Source: an uncultured Alphaproteobacteria bacterium (GTDB lineage Bacteria > Pseudomonadota > Alphaproteobacteria > RF32 > CAG-239). Taken from it: 33,960 nt of DNA. The DNA is taken from the NCBI GenBank assembly GCA_945835885.1, contig CAMAJR010000008.1, positions 1 through 33,960 on the forward strand, read 5' to 3'. The first letter of the stretch is position 1. Every line of letters starts with the position of its first letter. Under the pieces are notes generated by a model. It worked only from the letters and a program-made list of their open reading frames with translations. It made no database searches and was not told the origin of the DNA. The position numbers and the translations under genes were made by a program. This document shows positions 5,219 to 14,448 of the stretch, piece after piece.

Positions 5219-7468
5219 TTATTGATACGTTTTGTCGTTAAGCAACCAATAAGCATCGGTGCGATAAATATGCTCATTTTCCTTAGCATAATCCAACGCG
5301 GTTTTGCCATCAGCATTTTTTGCTTTCGCATTAGCACCGTGCTTGATTAATGTTTCAATAACTTCCGGATTTTGATTTCCTGCTGCCGCCTCCATCAAAG
5401 GTGTGGTACCATATTCATCTCTTTCCTTAACGTCAGCACCGTGCTTGATTAATGTTTCAATAACTTCCGGATTTTGATTTCCTGCTGCCGCCTCCATCAA
5501 AGGTGTGTTACCATATTCATCTCTTTCCCTAACGTCAGCACCGTGCTTGATTAACGTTTCGATAATTTCCAGATTTTGATTAAATAGTGCCGCCATCATC
5601 AAAGGTGTTTTACCATTTTCATCTCTTTCCGTAACACTCGCACCGTGCTTGATTAATGTTTCGATAACTTCCGAATTTTCATTATATTCTGCCGCATATA
5701 TCAAAGGTGTGAAACCATATTCATTTCTTTCCTTAATATCAGCACTGTGCTTGATTAAAGTTTCGATAACTTCCGGATTTTGATTAAACCGTGCTGCCCA
5801 CATCAAAGGTGTCATACCATTTTCATCTCTTTCCGTAACACTCGCACCGTTGTTGATAGCTGTTTCTACCTCTTGCGGGGTAGCTTTTTCCCACCAGTCA
5901 GGCGCTAAAAACGGATTAGACGCCGATGCTGATTCTTTATCGGCTTCTTCTTCCATCATTTTACGCAACATTTCTTCTTGTTCTTTATCTTTTTGTTGCT
6001 TTTCCCGATACATTTTTTTGAAGTCCAACTCTATCGGCTCGCCGATTTTGACATCATTTTTGAAGATGCCTTCTTCGGTATATTTATACACCGTTTCCGA
6101 ATCGTTTTTGGACGTGTCGATAAAATCTTGAAGTGCCTCAAATATCATATCGGGTTGACATGTCGAATTATTATCGGCTTCCGATTTGCCGGCGCACTGT
6201 TTTTGCTCCGGAAAGATGTTGTATAAATTGCTCACTTTGACCTTGCCGATGCCGTATAAATAGCCGTTTTTGCGTTCCAACACAAAATCAGCCGTGATCG
6301 CCGCGTTGTCAAATTTGGTTTCGATGATGGCGTTCAGTTTGGCTTTTTCGGCCAACTTATCAAAAAGTTCGGCGAACTGTTCGTCGCTTGCGTGTTTGGC
6401 TGCCATCAAGTCATTAAAGGATTCCGCTTTTTCCATACGTTCGGATTTTTCTTGCTGAATTTTACCTAATTCTTCCAATGTTTCCGGCGGCAAATCTTTG
6501 AGCGCATATTTTATTTCAACGGACTTCGGTTTCTTTTCTTTATCGATTAAGTCGCCGGCAATATTGATATTGGCAAGCAAAAATGAGCCGTAAGTGCTGA
6601 TTGTTTCGTCTTTTTCGCGTCGAGTATTGTTTTTGATGTCGGTATCGAGGGTAACAGCAAGGTCAAACATATCGATTCCGATTTTGATGCCGTGCCCGAC
6701 AACCGCCGATTTTGCCGAGATTATATTCGCCAGATTTTGCGCAATATGCACATAGTCAAAACTCTGATTTTTCGGGAGATTATATTCCATCTCGGAAATA
6801 TGTTTTTCTGACTTAATATGCAGAGAGAAAAACGGTAAAACGGCATTTAACATATCCATATTTGTGCTTATGCGAAACAATAGTTTGTCGTCTTGTTTGG
6901 AAGTTTCTTGCAAAAGTTCGTATTTTTGTAAATTGCCGATTTCGCTCTTTAAGCCGGTTGTTTCATCTTTTTGCGTATAAACGGCATTATCGAGTGTTAT
7001 CTTTTGTTTGCTGACAAGGCCGAGTTGCGGCACGATTTTCAGCTCTTCGCGAAAGTTTTTGATTTCGATATCTTTTAGGAAAGAAAAACCCAATCGGTTA
7101 TAAAGCTGAGCAATAAACTTGTGTGGTGCATTGTGTGTAATATAATATTGTGCGTGAGAATCAAAATCTTCTGTTTTGGAACATTGAGCCGTTGTTGCCG
7201 GAATAATGCTTGTTACCGTCTTGGTTTCGAGTTGCGGCTCATCATCGGGGCTTTTCGGTTCAGTATATTGCAATTCCGTGTCTTCTATTGTGACTTCCGG
7301 ATAGGTAACGGTGTATTTCTGTCCGTTTGATTCAAGCGTAACTTCGGCACCATAGGATTCATTTAAAATCGCGGTCAGCATTTCAATATCCGTTTTTTCT
7401 TCGGCCTGCGCGTTCATACAAAATAACATCACGCCAACCGAAATAATCCCGAAAACTGTCTTTTTCAT
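5219..7468 (-). CDS. Exported protein with C-terminal ankyrin repeats
   Basis: 749 residues. A signal peptide (1-22, ending NAQA-E) sends it out of the cytoplasm. Residues about 25-480 form a large beta-rich domain I cannot name; its layout (periplasmic, long alternating strands) would be compatible with the DUF945/YdgA type but I see no deciding motif. A Lys/Glu-rich coiled coil (MYREKQQKDKEQEEMLRKMM) joins it to about six ankyrin repeats (about 525-735) with the standard D-x-x-G-x-T-P-L-x-x-A-A...V-I-E-T-L-I-K-H-G-A pattern and a 34-residue period. Ankyrin repeats are protein-binding; exported ones are common in host-associated bacteria. A GGGG ribosome-binding site precedes the ATG. Stands alone, divergent from parE. 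Confidence 0.85.
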   Translation of the reverse strand: MKKTVFGIISVGVMLFCMNAQAEEKTDIEMLTAILNESYGAEVTLESNGQKYTVTYPEVTIEDTELQYTEPKSPDDEPQLETKTVTSIIPATTAQCSKTEDFDSHAQYYITHNAPHKFIAQLYNRLGFSFLKDIEIKNFREELKIVPQLGLVSKQKITLDNAVYTQKDETTGLKSEIGNLQKYELLQETSKQDDKLLFRISTNMDMLNAVLPFFSLHIKSEKHISEMEYNLPKNQSFDYVHIAQNLANIISAKSAVVGHGIKIGIDMFDLAVTLDTDIKNNTRREKDETISTYGSFLLANINIAGDLIDKEKKPKSVEIKYALKDLPPETLEELGKIQQEKSERMEKAESFNDLMAAKHASDEQFAELFDKLAEKAKLNAIIETKFDNAAITADFVLERKNGYLYGIGKVKVSNLYNIFPEQKQCAGKSEADNNSTCQPDMIFEALQDFIDTSKNDSETVYKYTEEGIFKNDVKIGEPIELDFKKMYREKQQKDKEQEEMLRKMMEEEADKESASASNPFLAPDWWEKATPQEVETAINNGASVTERDENGMTPLMWAARFNQNPEVIETLIKHSADIKERNEYGFTPLIYAAEYNENSEVIETLIKHGASVTERDENGKTPLMMAALFNQNLEIIETLIKHGADVRERDEYGNTPLMEAAAGNQNPEVIETLIKHGADVKERDEYGTTPLMEAAAGNQNPEVIETLIKHGANAKAKNADGKTALDYAKENEHIYRTDAYWLLNDKTYQ
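5341..5850. repeat. Five 102-bp tandem units inside the ankyrin gene
   Basis: Units begin at 5341, 5443, 5545, 5647 and 5749, exactly 102 bp apart, each coding one 34-residue ankyrin repeat. The first two units differ at only about 2 of 102 positions, whereas the others are more diverged, so the array has expanded recently at that end. Confidence 0.9.
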
Positions 7469-7512
7469 AATTTTTACCCCAAAAGTTTATAATATAATTG
7501 CGCAACGAAAAC

Positions 7513-7540
7513 AGTATATTCTTTTTCTGTAAAATTGCAA
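7513..7540 (-). promoter_or_regulatory. Promoter of the ankyrin-protein gene
   Basis: Minus strand TTGCAA (7540-7535), 16-nt spacer, TATACT (7518-7513). Confidence 0.55.
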
Positions 7541-7606
7541 CAATTTTGTTTTTATCGGTTTGTTCGGAGCGGTGCGTTTTTTTTGTTTATGATTTTGGGT
7601 TTTTGC

Positions 7607-7635
7607 TTGAATTTTCCGTGTCTATCGGCTATTTT
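7607..7635 (+). promoter_or_regulatory. Promoter of parE
   Basis: TTGAAT (7607-7612), 17-nt spacer, TATTTT (7630-7635); the GAGGG ribosome-binding site is at 7659-7663. Confidence 0.55.
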
Positions 7636-7667
7636 GACGATAATTTGAGTGTCTTTTTGAGGGTAAA

Positions 7668-9665
7668 ATGTCCGACTTATTTGAAACGAATACATCATCA
7701 ACGCAAAGCAAGGCCGAATATACGGCGACCGATATTGAGGTTTTGGAGGGGTTGGAACCGGTGCGTCATCGACCGGGTATGTATATCGGCGGGACGGATA
7801 TTCAGGCGATGCACCATTTAGTTGCGGAAATCTTGGATAACTCGATGGACGAGGCCGTTGCCGGATACGCTAATCATATTGATGTTACGATGAATGCCGA
7901 CGGAACCGTTACGATTGCGGATAACGGACGCGGTATTCCGGTGGACGAACATCCGAAGTATCCGGGCGTTTCGGCGCTTGAAGTTATTTTAACCACACTC
8001 CATTCCGGCGGCAAATTCGGCAGCGGTGCGTATAAGGTTTCGGGCGGTTTGCACGGTGTAGGTCTGTCGGTTGTGAATGCGTTGTCGGAAACTTTGGTGG
8101 TAGAAGTTGCCCGTGATAAAAAATTGTGGCGGCAGGAATATTCGCGCGGCAAGCCGATAACACCGCTGACGCTTGTCGGAAATTGCCCAAATCGGCGCGG
8201 CACGTCAATTACATTTAAGCCGGATGCCGAGATTTTTGAGGGCAATAATCAGTTTATTGCCAATCGTGTTTATCGGATGGCGCGTTCAAAGGCATTCTTA
8301 TTTAAAGGGGTGCTGATTAACTGGAAGTGTGCGCCGGAATTGATTACCGAAGGGGATACAACGCCGGCGGAAGCCGAATTGCATTATCCGAACGGTTTGT
8401 CTGATTTTTTGAATATTCAAATCGGCGAACGGGCCACAATCAATCGTGCATCTTTTGTCGGCGAATCGGAGCTTGCCAATAACGAAGGACGCGTCGAGTG
8501 GGCGATTACCTGGCCGATTGATGAACGCGGTTTTTCGTATTCTTATTGCAATACCGTGATTACACCGGAGGGCGGAACACACGAAACAGGTTTTCGTTCG
8601 GCCTTGTCACGCGGATTGAGAGAATATGGCGAAATGGCAAACTTTAAGAAAATATCAACCATAACCGCCGATGATTTGCTCAGTGACGCCTGTTTGATGC
8701 TTTCGGTATTTATTACCGACCCGCAGTTTCAAGGACAGACCAAAGATAAATTGACCTCAACTAAAGCGATTCATTTGGTGGAAACGGCAGTGAAAGATTC
8801 GTTTGACCACTGGCTGTCGAGTGATGTTGAAAACGCTAAAGCTCTGATAGAATATGTGCTCGAACGTGCCGAGGCGCGTCGTAAAAAGAAAGAAGAAAAA
8901 GCACAGGCACGCAAGTCTCCGACTAAAAAACTGCGGCTACCGGGAAAATTGGCGGATTGCTCACAAGCGGCGGCGGAAAATACCGAAATATTCATTGTCG
9001 AGGGTGATTCGGCCGGAGGTTCGGCTAAACAAGGACGTGACCGGGTGACGCAGGCCATTTTGCCGTTGCGCGGCAAAATTTTGAACGTGGCAAGCGCATC
9101 GGTTGAAAGAATTGCGCAAAATCAAGAGATTAAGGATATGATAGAAGCGCTCGGTTGCGGCGTGAAAGATAATTATAATGAAGATGCGTTGCGTTATGAA
9201 AAAATCATCATCATGACCGATGCCGATGTTGACGGAGCGCATATTACGTCGCTGTTGATGACGTTTTTCTATCAGCATATGCCGAAGTTGATTGAAAACG
9301 GACATTTGTTTATTGCCACGCCGCCGTTGTATAAGATTGTGGCGGGCGGTAAAAACTATTATGCGCTTGATGATGAAGAAAAGGATAAAATTTTAGCCAA
9401 GGTTACAAAGGGTAATACCAAACCGGACATAAGCCGCTTTAAGGGTTTGGGCGAAATGAGTCCGACACAGCTTAAAGAAACGACAATGGATAAAAATAAT
9501 CGTATTTTACTGCGTGTTATGATTCCTAACACGGATACCGAAGAAGGTCGGGCTGAAGATTTTGAAACCAGACGGCAGGTCGAACGCCTGATGGGAAAAG
9601 ACCCGGAACCGCGCTTTCGTTTTATTATCGAGCGCGCGAAGTTTGTCGATAACTTGGATATTTAG
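7668..9665 (+). CDS. parE: DNA topoisomerase IV subunit B
   Basis: 665 residues; ATPase subunit of topoisomerase IV, which with ParC decatenates daughter chromosomes. The GHKL ATP site is complete: EILDNSMDEA, DNGRGIPV, and the GGLHGVGLSVVNAL lid. The TOPRIM domain shows EGDSAGGSAKQGRDR (about 445) and DADVDGAHI (about 518). ParE rather than GyrB because of the length (GyrB is about 800), the LPGKLADC block before the TOPRIM domain and the absence of the GyrB insertion. parC is not in the window. The start at 7668 is fixed by the GAGGG site and the promoter. Confidence 0.95.
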   Translation: MSDLFETNTSSTQSKAEYTATDIEVLEGLEPVRHRPGMYIGGTDIQAMHHLVAEILDNSMDEAVAGYANHIDVTMNADGTVTIADNGRGIPVDEHPKYPGVSALEVILTTLHSGGKFGSGAYKVSGGLHGVGLSVVNALSETLVVEVARDKKLWRQEYSRGKPITPLTLVGNCPNRRGTSITFKPDAEIFEGNNQFIANRVYRMARSKAFLFKGVLINWKCAPELITEGDTTPAEAELHYPNGLSDFLNIQIGERATINRASFVGESELANNEGRVEWAITWPIDERGFSYSYCNTVITPEGGTHETGFRSALSRGLREYGEMANFKKISTITADDLLSDACLMLSVFITDPQFQGQTKDKLTSTKAIHLVETAVKDSFDHWLSSDVENAKALIEYVLERAEARRKKKEEKAQARKSPTKKLRLPGKLADCSQAAAENTEIFIVEGDSAGGSAKQGRDRVTQAILPLRGKILNVASASVERIAQNQEIKDMIEALGCGVKDNYNEDALRYEKIIIMTDADVDGAHITSLLMTFFYQHMPKLIENGHLFIATPPLYKIVAGGKNYYALDDEEKDKILAKVTKGNTKPDISRFKGLGEMSPTQLKETTMDKNNRILLRVMIPNTDTEEGRAEDFETRRQVERLMGKDPEPRFRFIIERAKFVDNLDI

Positions 9666-9982
9666 CCGGTTGAGATTTTCTGTGCATTGTTTGCGGCACG
9701 AGCTGTTTCAGCAGTCGTATTTGCCGATTCGGATTATTGAAGCGGATGAAGATTTGTATACAAAATAAATGTGTCCGCCCGTAATGACGATACAAAAGCG
9801 ATTAGATAATCGGATTCTGATACCTTTTTTGTGTTTATCAAAAAAACATTTTAGCTTTGTGACAAAATGATGCATATTTGCCCTCCGATTTTTCTCTTAG
9901 GTTGCAAAATGCAAAAAGTCAATTAAAAAGTGTTATTTATAATCAAATAAATTAAAAAGATGTTCTTTATTGAACCAAGTAA
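9666..9982. other. Non-coding stretch after parE
   Basis: AT-rich DNA with no convincing gene. In its first 100 bases a TTG-initiated 33-codon frame (9670-9768) reads with protein-like composition (LPIRIIEADEDLYTK at its end), perhaps a gene remnant; nothing supports its expression. No terminator for parE could be recognised here. Confidence 0.5.
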
Positions 9983-10029
9983 AAAAAGGCCAACTTTCGA
10001 TATAAGCAGAGCTTATCAAAAGTTGACCT
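9983..10029 (-). terminator. Terminator of the small orphan gene
   Basis: Long hairpin on the minus strand: AAGGTCAACTTT pairs with AAAGTTGGCCTT, with an inner ATAAGC / GCTTAT stem, followed by seven T. It lies just after the stop at 10037. Confidence 0.85.
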
Positions 10030-10036
10030 TGTGAGT

Positions 10037-10303
10037 TTATGTAGAGCGTTTGCCGCGGTAGCATCGAGTGATGGTGCCAAAGCCCATATTCTCTAACGTC
10101 TTGATACGGTTGGCGTGGCGGAGGCAAAAAATCTCTGAAGGAGAATATCCTTTGTCAGCCAGCTTCCTCTCTTCTTCTTTCTGGTCGGCAGCAAGTTGCG
10201 CTTTGAGGTTGTGGCCACGGGCTAATGCCTGAAGACGACCTTGAACCTGATCCTCACGAACCTGAACTCCTGCAACCCATACTAACTTATCGTTCTTTTT
10301 CAT
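10037..10303 (-). CDS. Small basic orphan protein
   Basis: 88 residues from the ATG at 10303, highly charged and mostly helical (about 20-50 is KR/E/Q-rich), ending in RCYRGKRST. The frame is open to 10390 but that part crosses the promoter, so the shorter start MKKNDKL is chosen. The 5' leader is A-rich without a Shine-Dalgarno. Codon use is less AT-biased than in neighbours (GAG, AAG, CTC, AGG appear). No family recognised. Own promoter and terminator argue that it is a real gene. Confidence 0.65.
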   Translation of the reverse strand: MKKNDKLVWVAGVQVREDQVQGRLQALARGHNLKAQLAADQKEEERKLADKGYSPSEIFCLRHANRIKTLENMGFGTITRCYRGKRST

Positions 10304-10348
10304 AATAAAAATTTTTTTTGTTTGTAAATAATTTGAATTTCTGTCTAA

Positions 10349-10377
10349 AAAATAACACAGAAGAAATATTTTGTCAA
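10349..10377 (-). promoter_or_regulatory. Promoter of the small orphan gene
   Basis: Minus strand TTGACA (10377-10372), 17-nt spacer, TATTTT (10354-10349). Confidence 0.7.
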
Positions 10378-10397
10378 TATATTTTTTCAAAAAAATG

Positions 10398-10425
10398 TTG
10401 TTTTTATCGGTTGATTTGTTAATAT
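10398..10425 (+). promoter_or_regulatory. Possible promoter of the lpxI operon
   Basis: TTGTTT (10398-10403), 16-nt spacer, TAATAT (10420-10425), about 30 nt before the lpxI start codon. Confidence 0.4.
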
Positions 10426-10457
10426 CTATTCAAAATGCAACATAAAGTGACGAAAAT

Positions 10458-11300
10458 ATGGCAACAAAGCAAAAAAAATTAGGCATTATTGCCGGCGGCG
10501 GTGTTTTGCCGCAAATATTGATACGGCATTGTCAACAAACAGAACGCGATTTTTTTGTGTTGGCGATTGAAAATAATGCCGATAAAGAGATTTTTACGTC
10601 GGATGTTCCGCATAAATGGGTGCGTATCGGACAGGCCGGCACGGGTTTTAAGTTGATGCACGAGCAAAATGTGGAAGAAATCGTGATGATTGGCACAATT
10701 CATCGTCCGAGTTTGGCCGATTTGGTGCCGGACTTGCGCACGGCCGCTTTTTTTGCGCGAATCGGGATGAAATCAATCGGCGATGATGGTATTTTGCGCG
10801 CTTTGGTTAAAGAAATCGAATCGGAAAATATGCGTGTGATTGGGATTCACGAAGTTCTGCCGGACTTGTTAGTTCAAGAAGGCGTTTTGACCAAAACTAA
10901 GCCTGATAAACAGGCAATTGCCGATATAGCGCGCGGCGTTGAGGTCGGGCTTGAACTCGGTCGCTTGGATGTCGGACAGTCTGTGATTGTGCAACAGGGG
11001 TTGGTTTTGGGTGTTGAAGGAATTGAAGGCACGGATAAATTGATTGAACGTTGCGGCACATATCAGCGCAAAGGCAACGGCGGTGTTTTGGTTAAATTGC
11101 GTAAGCCGCAGCAGGATATGCGGATTGATTTACCGACCATCGGCACCAAAACAATTGAAAATCTGCACAATGCCGGTATGCGCGGTGTGGCGATTCACGC
11201 CGGTAACGCTCTGATTGTGAATGAACAAGAAGTTGTGGACTTAGCAAATAAATATAAAATGTTTATCGTCGGAATTAAGCCGACGGAGGAGATAAAATGA
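10458..11300 (+). CDS. lpxI: UDP-2,3-diacylglucosamine diphosphatase LpxI
   Basis: 280 residues, the normal length. LpxI hydrolyses UDP-2,3-diacylglucosamine to lipid X in lipid A synthesis and replaces LpxH in most alphaproteobacteria. Family marks: GIIAGGGVLP at the N-terminus (about 9-18), the central VLGVEGIEGTD (about 185-194), and the C-terminal DUF1009 core with KLRKPQQDMRIDLPTIG (about 213-229), which carries the catalytic-region Asp. It overlaps lpxB by 4 nt (ATGA), giving direct translational coupling of two consecutive steps of the pathway. Confidence 0.95.
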   Translation: MATKQKKLGIIAGGGVLPQILIRHCQQTERDFFVLAIENNADKEIFTSDVPHKWVRIGQAGTGFKLMHEQNVEEIVMIGTIHRPSLADLVPDLRTAAFFARIGMKSIGDDGILRALVKEIESENMRVIGIHEVLPDLLVQEGVLTKTKPDKQAIADIARGVEVGLELGRLDVGQSVIVQQGLVLGVEGIEGTDKLIERCGTYQRKGNGGVLVKLRKPQQDMRIDLPTIGTKTIENLHNAGMRGVAIHAGNALIVNEQEVVDLANKYKMFIVGIKPTEEIK

Positions 11301-12451
11301 AATATTATCTGATTGCCGGCGAGCCGTCGGGCGATTCACTCGGCGCTCACTTGATGGAAGCGATTAAACGCCAAGATAAAGATGCGTTTTTTATGGGTAT
11401 CGGCGGCGATTCAATGCAAGCGCAGGGGTTAAGCACTTTATTTAATATATCCGAATTGGCGGTTATGGGGTTGGCGGAGGTTATTCCGAGCATTCCGCGT
11501 ATTTTGAAACGCATTAAACAAACCGTAGCCGAGATAGAACGCTTAAAGCCGGATGTGGTGATTACAATAGACAGTTGGAGTTTTTGCGCGCGCATTCATC
11601 AAAAACTGCGCGAACGTCATTTGGGGATTCCGCAAGTGCATTATGTGGCGCCGCAAGTTTGGGCGTGGAAGAAAAAACGCGCACGCACAATGTATAAATA
11701 TATTGATTTGTTGTTGACTTTGTTTCCGTATGAGCCGAAATATTTTACGCCGTATAATTTGGAAACGGTGTTTGTCGGACATCCGGTGATTGAAAATACC
11801 ATCATTAAAAAGATAAGTGCAGATGATTTTCGCAAAAAATACCAAGTTCCGACAGACAGTAAAATTATGCTGATTTTGCCGGGGTCGCGGCATAATGAAG
11901 TTCAGCGTTTGTTGCCTGATTTTTTGGAAGTTGTGAAAAAAATGCAAAAGGCGCATTTTGATTTTACATACATTTTACCGACCGTCAGCACGGTTTCCGA
12001 ACGGGTGCGTAAAATGGTGGAAGAATCGAAGCTACCAATTACGATTGTGGAAGGCGAAGATGAACGTCGTGCCGCTTTTCAAAATGCTGATGTGGCAATT
12101 GCCGCGTCCGGCACGGTGGCGCTTGAATTGGCAATTATCGGGGTGCCGCATATTGTCGCGTATAAGGTGCCAAAATTGACCGAGTGGTTGGCACGGCACT
12201 TTTTACATATTCAGTTTGTGAATTTGACCAATATTCTGCTCGGTTATGAAGTTGTGCCGGAACTGTTGCAACAAGATTGTAATCCGATTACCATTATGCA
12301 ATATGTTGAGCAATTTTTGGCAAAGGATACGCTGTATAAGCGGCAAATCGATAATTTTGTAAAACTGCGCTCATATCTCGGCTTAGGCAAACAGACACCG
12401 AGTGATAATGCGGCAACGGCAATTATAGAGCTTATTAACCGACGCAAATGA
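11297..12451 (+). CDS. lpxB: Lipid-A-disaccharide synthase
   Basis: 384 residues. LpxB joins lipid X to UDP-diacylglucosamine, making the beta-1',6 lipid A disaccharide at the inner membrane. Visible marks: AGEPSGD (about 7-13), MGIGGDSM, the central HYVAPQVWAWKKKR (about 115-128), the FVGHPV donor-site motif (about 157-162), LPGSRHNEV (about 195-203) and the C-terminal SGTVALELAI (about 276-285). Its start overlaps the lpxI stop and its stop overlaps the comEC start, so it sits in the middle of a coupled operon. Confidence 0.95.
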   Translation: MKYYLIAGEPSGDSLGAHLMEAIKRQDKDAFFMGIGGDSMQAQGLSTLFNISELAVMGLAEVIPSIPRILKRIKQTVAEIERLKPDVVITIDSWSFCARIHQKLRERHLGIPQVHYVAPQVWAWKKKRARTMYKYIDLLLTLFPYEPKYFTPYNLETVFVGHPVIENTIIKKISADDFRKKYQVPTDSKIMLILPGSRHNEVQRLLPDFLEVVKKMQKAHFDFTYILPTVSTVSERVRKMVEESKLPITIVEGEDERRAAFQNADVAIAASGTVALELAIIGVPHIVAYKVPKLTEWLARHFLHIQFVNLTNILLGYEVVPELLQQDCNPITIMQYVEQFLAKDTLYKRQIDNFVKLRSYLGLGKQTPSDNAATAIIELINRRK

Positions 12452-14442
12452 AAAAACAATGGTATAAACTGAAAAATTATTGTGCAGAAAACTTAAATGC
12501 CGAACAAGACCGGTCGGTTGCGTGGCTTCCGTTTTTGTTCGGTTTGGGAATTGCGTTGTATTTTGCGTTGCCGACAGAGCCGAATATGTGGTTGATGCTC
12601 GGCGTTTTTGAATTGTGGTTGGTGCTGTTTTATTTATTGCGCCATAAAAATCTTTCGCTTTTATTTGTGAGCGGATTATTTATATTGGGCGGTTTTCTCA
12701 ATATTCAGGCACAAACACTTTATAAAGCACAAAATATAGAAAATATAAAAGCAAAAACAGCAACTTATCTGACAGGAAAGGTGCAAAATATTTCGTATTC
12801 GGAAACCGGTAAAATGCGCTTGTTATTGACCGATGTGGCCGATTTTGAAAAATCGCTGAAAGGTGATTTTCGTATAACGATTTTGCCTGCTCCGGAAAGT
12901 TTGAAAATCGGACAATGCGTCGAGATGGTTGCGACAGTTTTTCCGCGCGAACCGCTTGCGGTTTTGAACGGGTATCAAGCGGACCGCAAGTATTTTTATG
13001 AAAGCTTGAGTGCTATCGGCTATGCTGAGAGCGAAACTTTTGTGATTGACTGCCCTCAAACAAAACATTCTTACGGTTTTGTGGAACGGTTGAATTTTGT
13101 GCGCAACGGGTTGGTGCGTTATATCAACTCGGTTATAAATAAGGAACAAAGCGGTGTTGCGGCGGCAGTCATCGTGGGCGAAAAAACGCATTTGGCAAAA
13201 GATATTATAAATAATTATCGCGATTCAGGATTGGCGCACTTTCTTTCGGTTTCCGGCTTGCACATGGGAACAATCGCCGGTTTGATTTTCTTTGCGGTGC
13301 GGTTTTTGTTGGCATTGTTTCCGGCGGTGGCACTTAAGTTTGATATTAAGAAAATCGCCGCCGTTTGCGCCATTATCGGCAGTGCTTTTTATTTGCTGAT
13401 TTCGGGTATGGCGATACCGGCGCAACGTGCTTTTATTATGACAACGGTTGTGTTTGTCGGCATAATATTTAATCGGGAGGCGATTTCTCTGCGTATAGTC
13501 AGTTTTGCGGCGCTTGTTGTTTTGATTTTTGCGCCGCAAGCGTTGATTTCAATCAGTTTTCAAATGTCATTTGCCGCCGTTTATGCGTTGGTGGCGTTTT
13601 ATGAAACATATAAACGCGCACCGCATCGAAAGCGCGGAATTTTTGGCACGATTTTGCTTTATTTATGCGGAATTGTGGTGTGTGACTTAGTGGCGAGTTT
13701 GGCAACCGCACCGTTTTCGCTGTATCATTTTCATCGGTTGGCGATTTGGACGAGTTTGGGTAATTTGCTTGCCGGTCCGCTCATCGGATTTTATTTGATG
13801 CCGACGATTTTGGTTTGCTTGGCGGTATTGCCTTTCGGGTTAGCATTTTATCCGCTCAAGGCACTCGGTTGGGGTGTTGATGTTTTGAATCGCATTACCG
13901 ATACGGTGGCGCATTTGCCGCACAGCGTGTGGCAGACAGATGCTTTGCCGCTGTGGGCGTTGCTCTTGATTGTGGGCGGTGGGTTTTGGCTTTGTGTGTG
14001 GCAACGGCGTTGGCGTTGGTGGGGAATGGTGCCGATTATTATCGGTGTGATACCGTTGTTTTTCGCACCTAAAATACCGGATATGGTGTTTTCTCCGTTC
14101 GCCAAAGATGTGGCGGTGCTTGATAACAACGGTCATTTGGTTATGTTGCCGCGGCAAAATGACAGCTGGATTAAAAGTTTGTGGGTTGAAAATTTGCACC
14201 TTAAACCGCTTTCGCTTAAAGAGCGGAAAAATCTGCAAATTGATGACTTAAAATGCGATAAAGGCGTTTGCGTGTATAAAAATATCGTAACTTTTGATAT
14301 GACGGGAAATATGACGTTTAAACAAAAGCAAATTGATACATCTGCCGGCGGTTATATTTTTTTGGGGGCAGAGCCGTATTGGCAGCCGCTGTGGAATAAC
14401 AGGCATTGTCGTTTGTGGCAGCAATGCGCAATTATGGAGTAA
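12448..14442 (+). CDS. comEC: ComEC/Rec2-family membrane channel
   Basis: 664 residues. ComEC forms the inner-membrane channel for DNA uptake in transformable bacteria. An N-terminal pair of helices and a soluble OB-like domain (about 20-210) are followed by the competence domain with the signature HFLSVSGLHMG (about 262-272) and many membrane segments to about 545. The tail (about 560-664) has no HxHxDH metallo-beta-lactamase motif, so the nuclease-like domain of the Bacillus protein is missing, as in many alphaproteobacteria. Overlaps lpxB by 4 nt. Whether the cell is competent cannot be told; no other competence gene is seen. Confidence 0.9.
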   Translation: MKKQWYKLKNYCAENLNAEQDRSVAWLPFLFGLGIALYFALPTEPNMWLMLGVFELWLVLFYLLRHKNLSLLFVSGLFILGGFLNIQAQTLYKAQNIENIKAKTATYLTGKVQNISYSETGKMRLLLTDVADFEKSLKGDFRITILPAPESLKIGQCVEMVATVFPREPLAVLNGYQADRKYFYESLSAIGYAESETFVIDCPQTKHSYGFVERLNFVRNGLVRYINSVINKEQSGVAAAVIVGEKTHLAKDIINNYRDSGLAHFLSVSGLHMGTIAGLIFFAVRFLLALFPAVALKFDIKKIAAVCAIIGSAFYLLISGMAIPAQRAFIMTTVVFVGIIFNREAISLRIVSFAALVVLIFAPQALISISFQMSFAAVYALVAFYETYKRAPHRKRGIFGTILLYLCGIVVCDLVASLATAPFSLYHFHRLAIWTSLGNLLAGPLIGFYLMPTILVCLAVLPFGLAFYPLKALGWGVDVLNRITDTVAHLPHSVWQTDALPLWALLLIVGGGFWLCVWQRRWRWWGMVPIIIGVIPLFFAPKIPDMVFSPFAKDVAVLDNNGHLVMLPRQNDSWIKSLWVENLHLKPLSLKERKNLQIDDLKCDKGVCVYKNIVTFDMTGNMTFKQKQIDTSAGGYIFLGAEPYWQPLWNNRHCRLWQQCAIME

Positions 14443-14448
14443 ATCAAT

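Noticed and set aside
5341..5850. CRISPR-like or minisatellite repeat
   Set aside because: The 102-bp period codes the 34-residue ankyrin repeat in frame.
9670..9768. TTG-initiated 33-codon frame after parE
   Set aside because: Composition is protein-like, but no ribosome-binding site, homolog or boundary is visible; kept only as a possible remnant.
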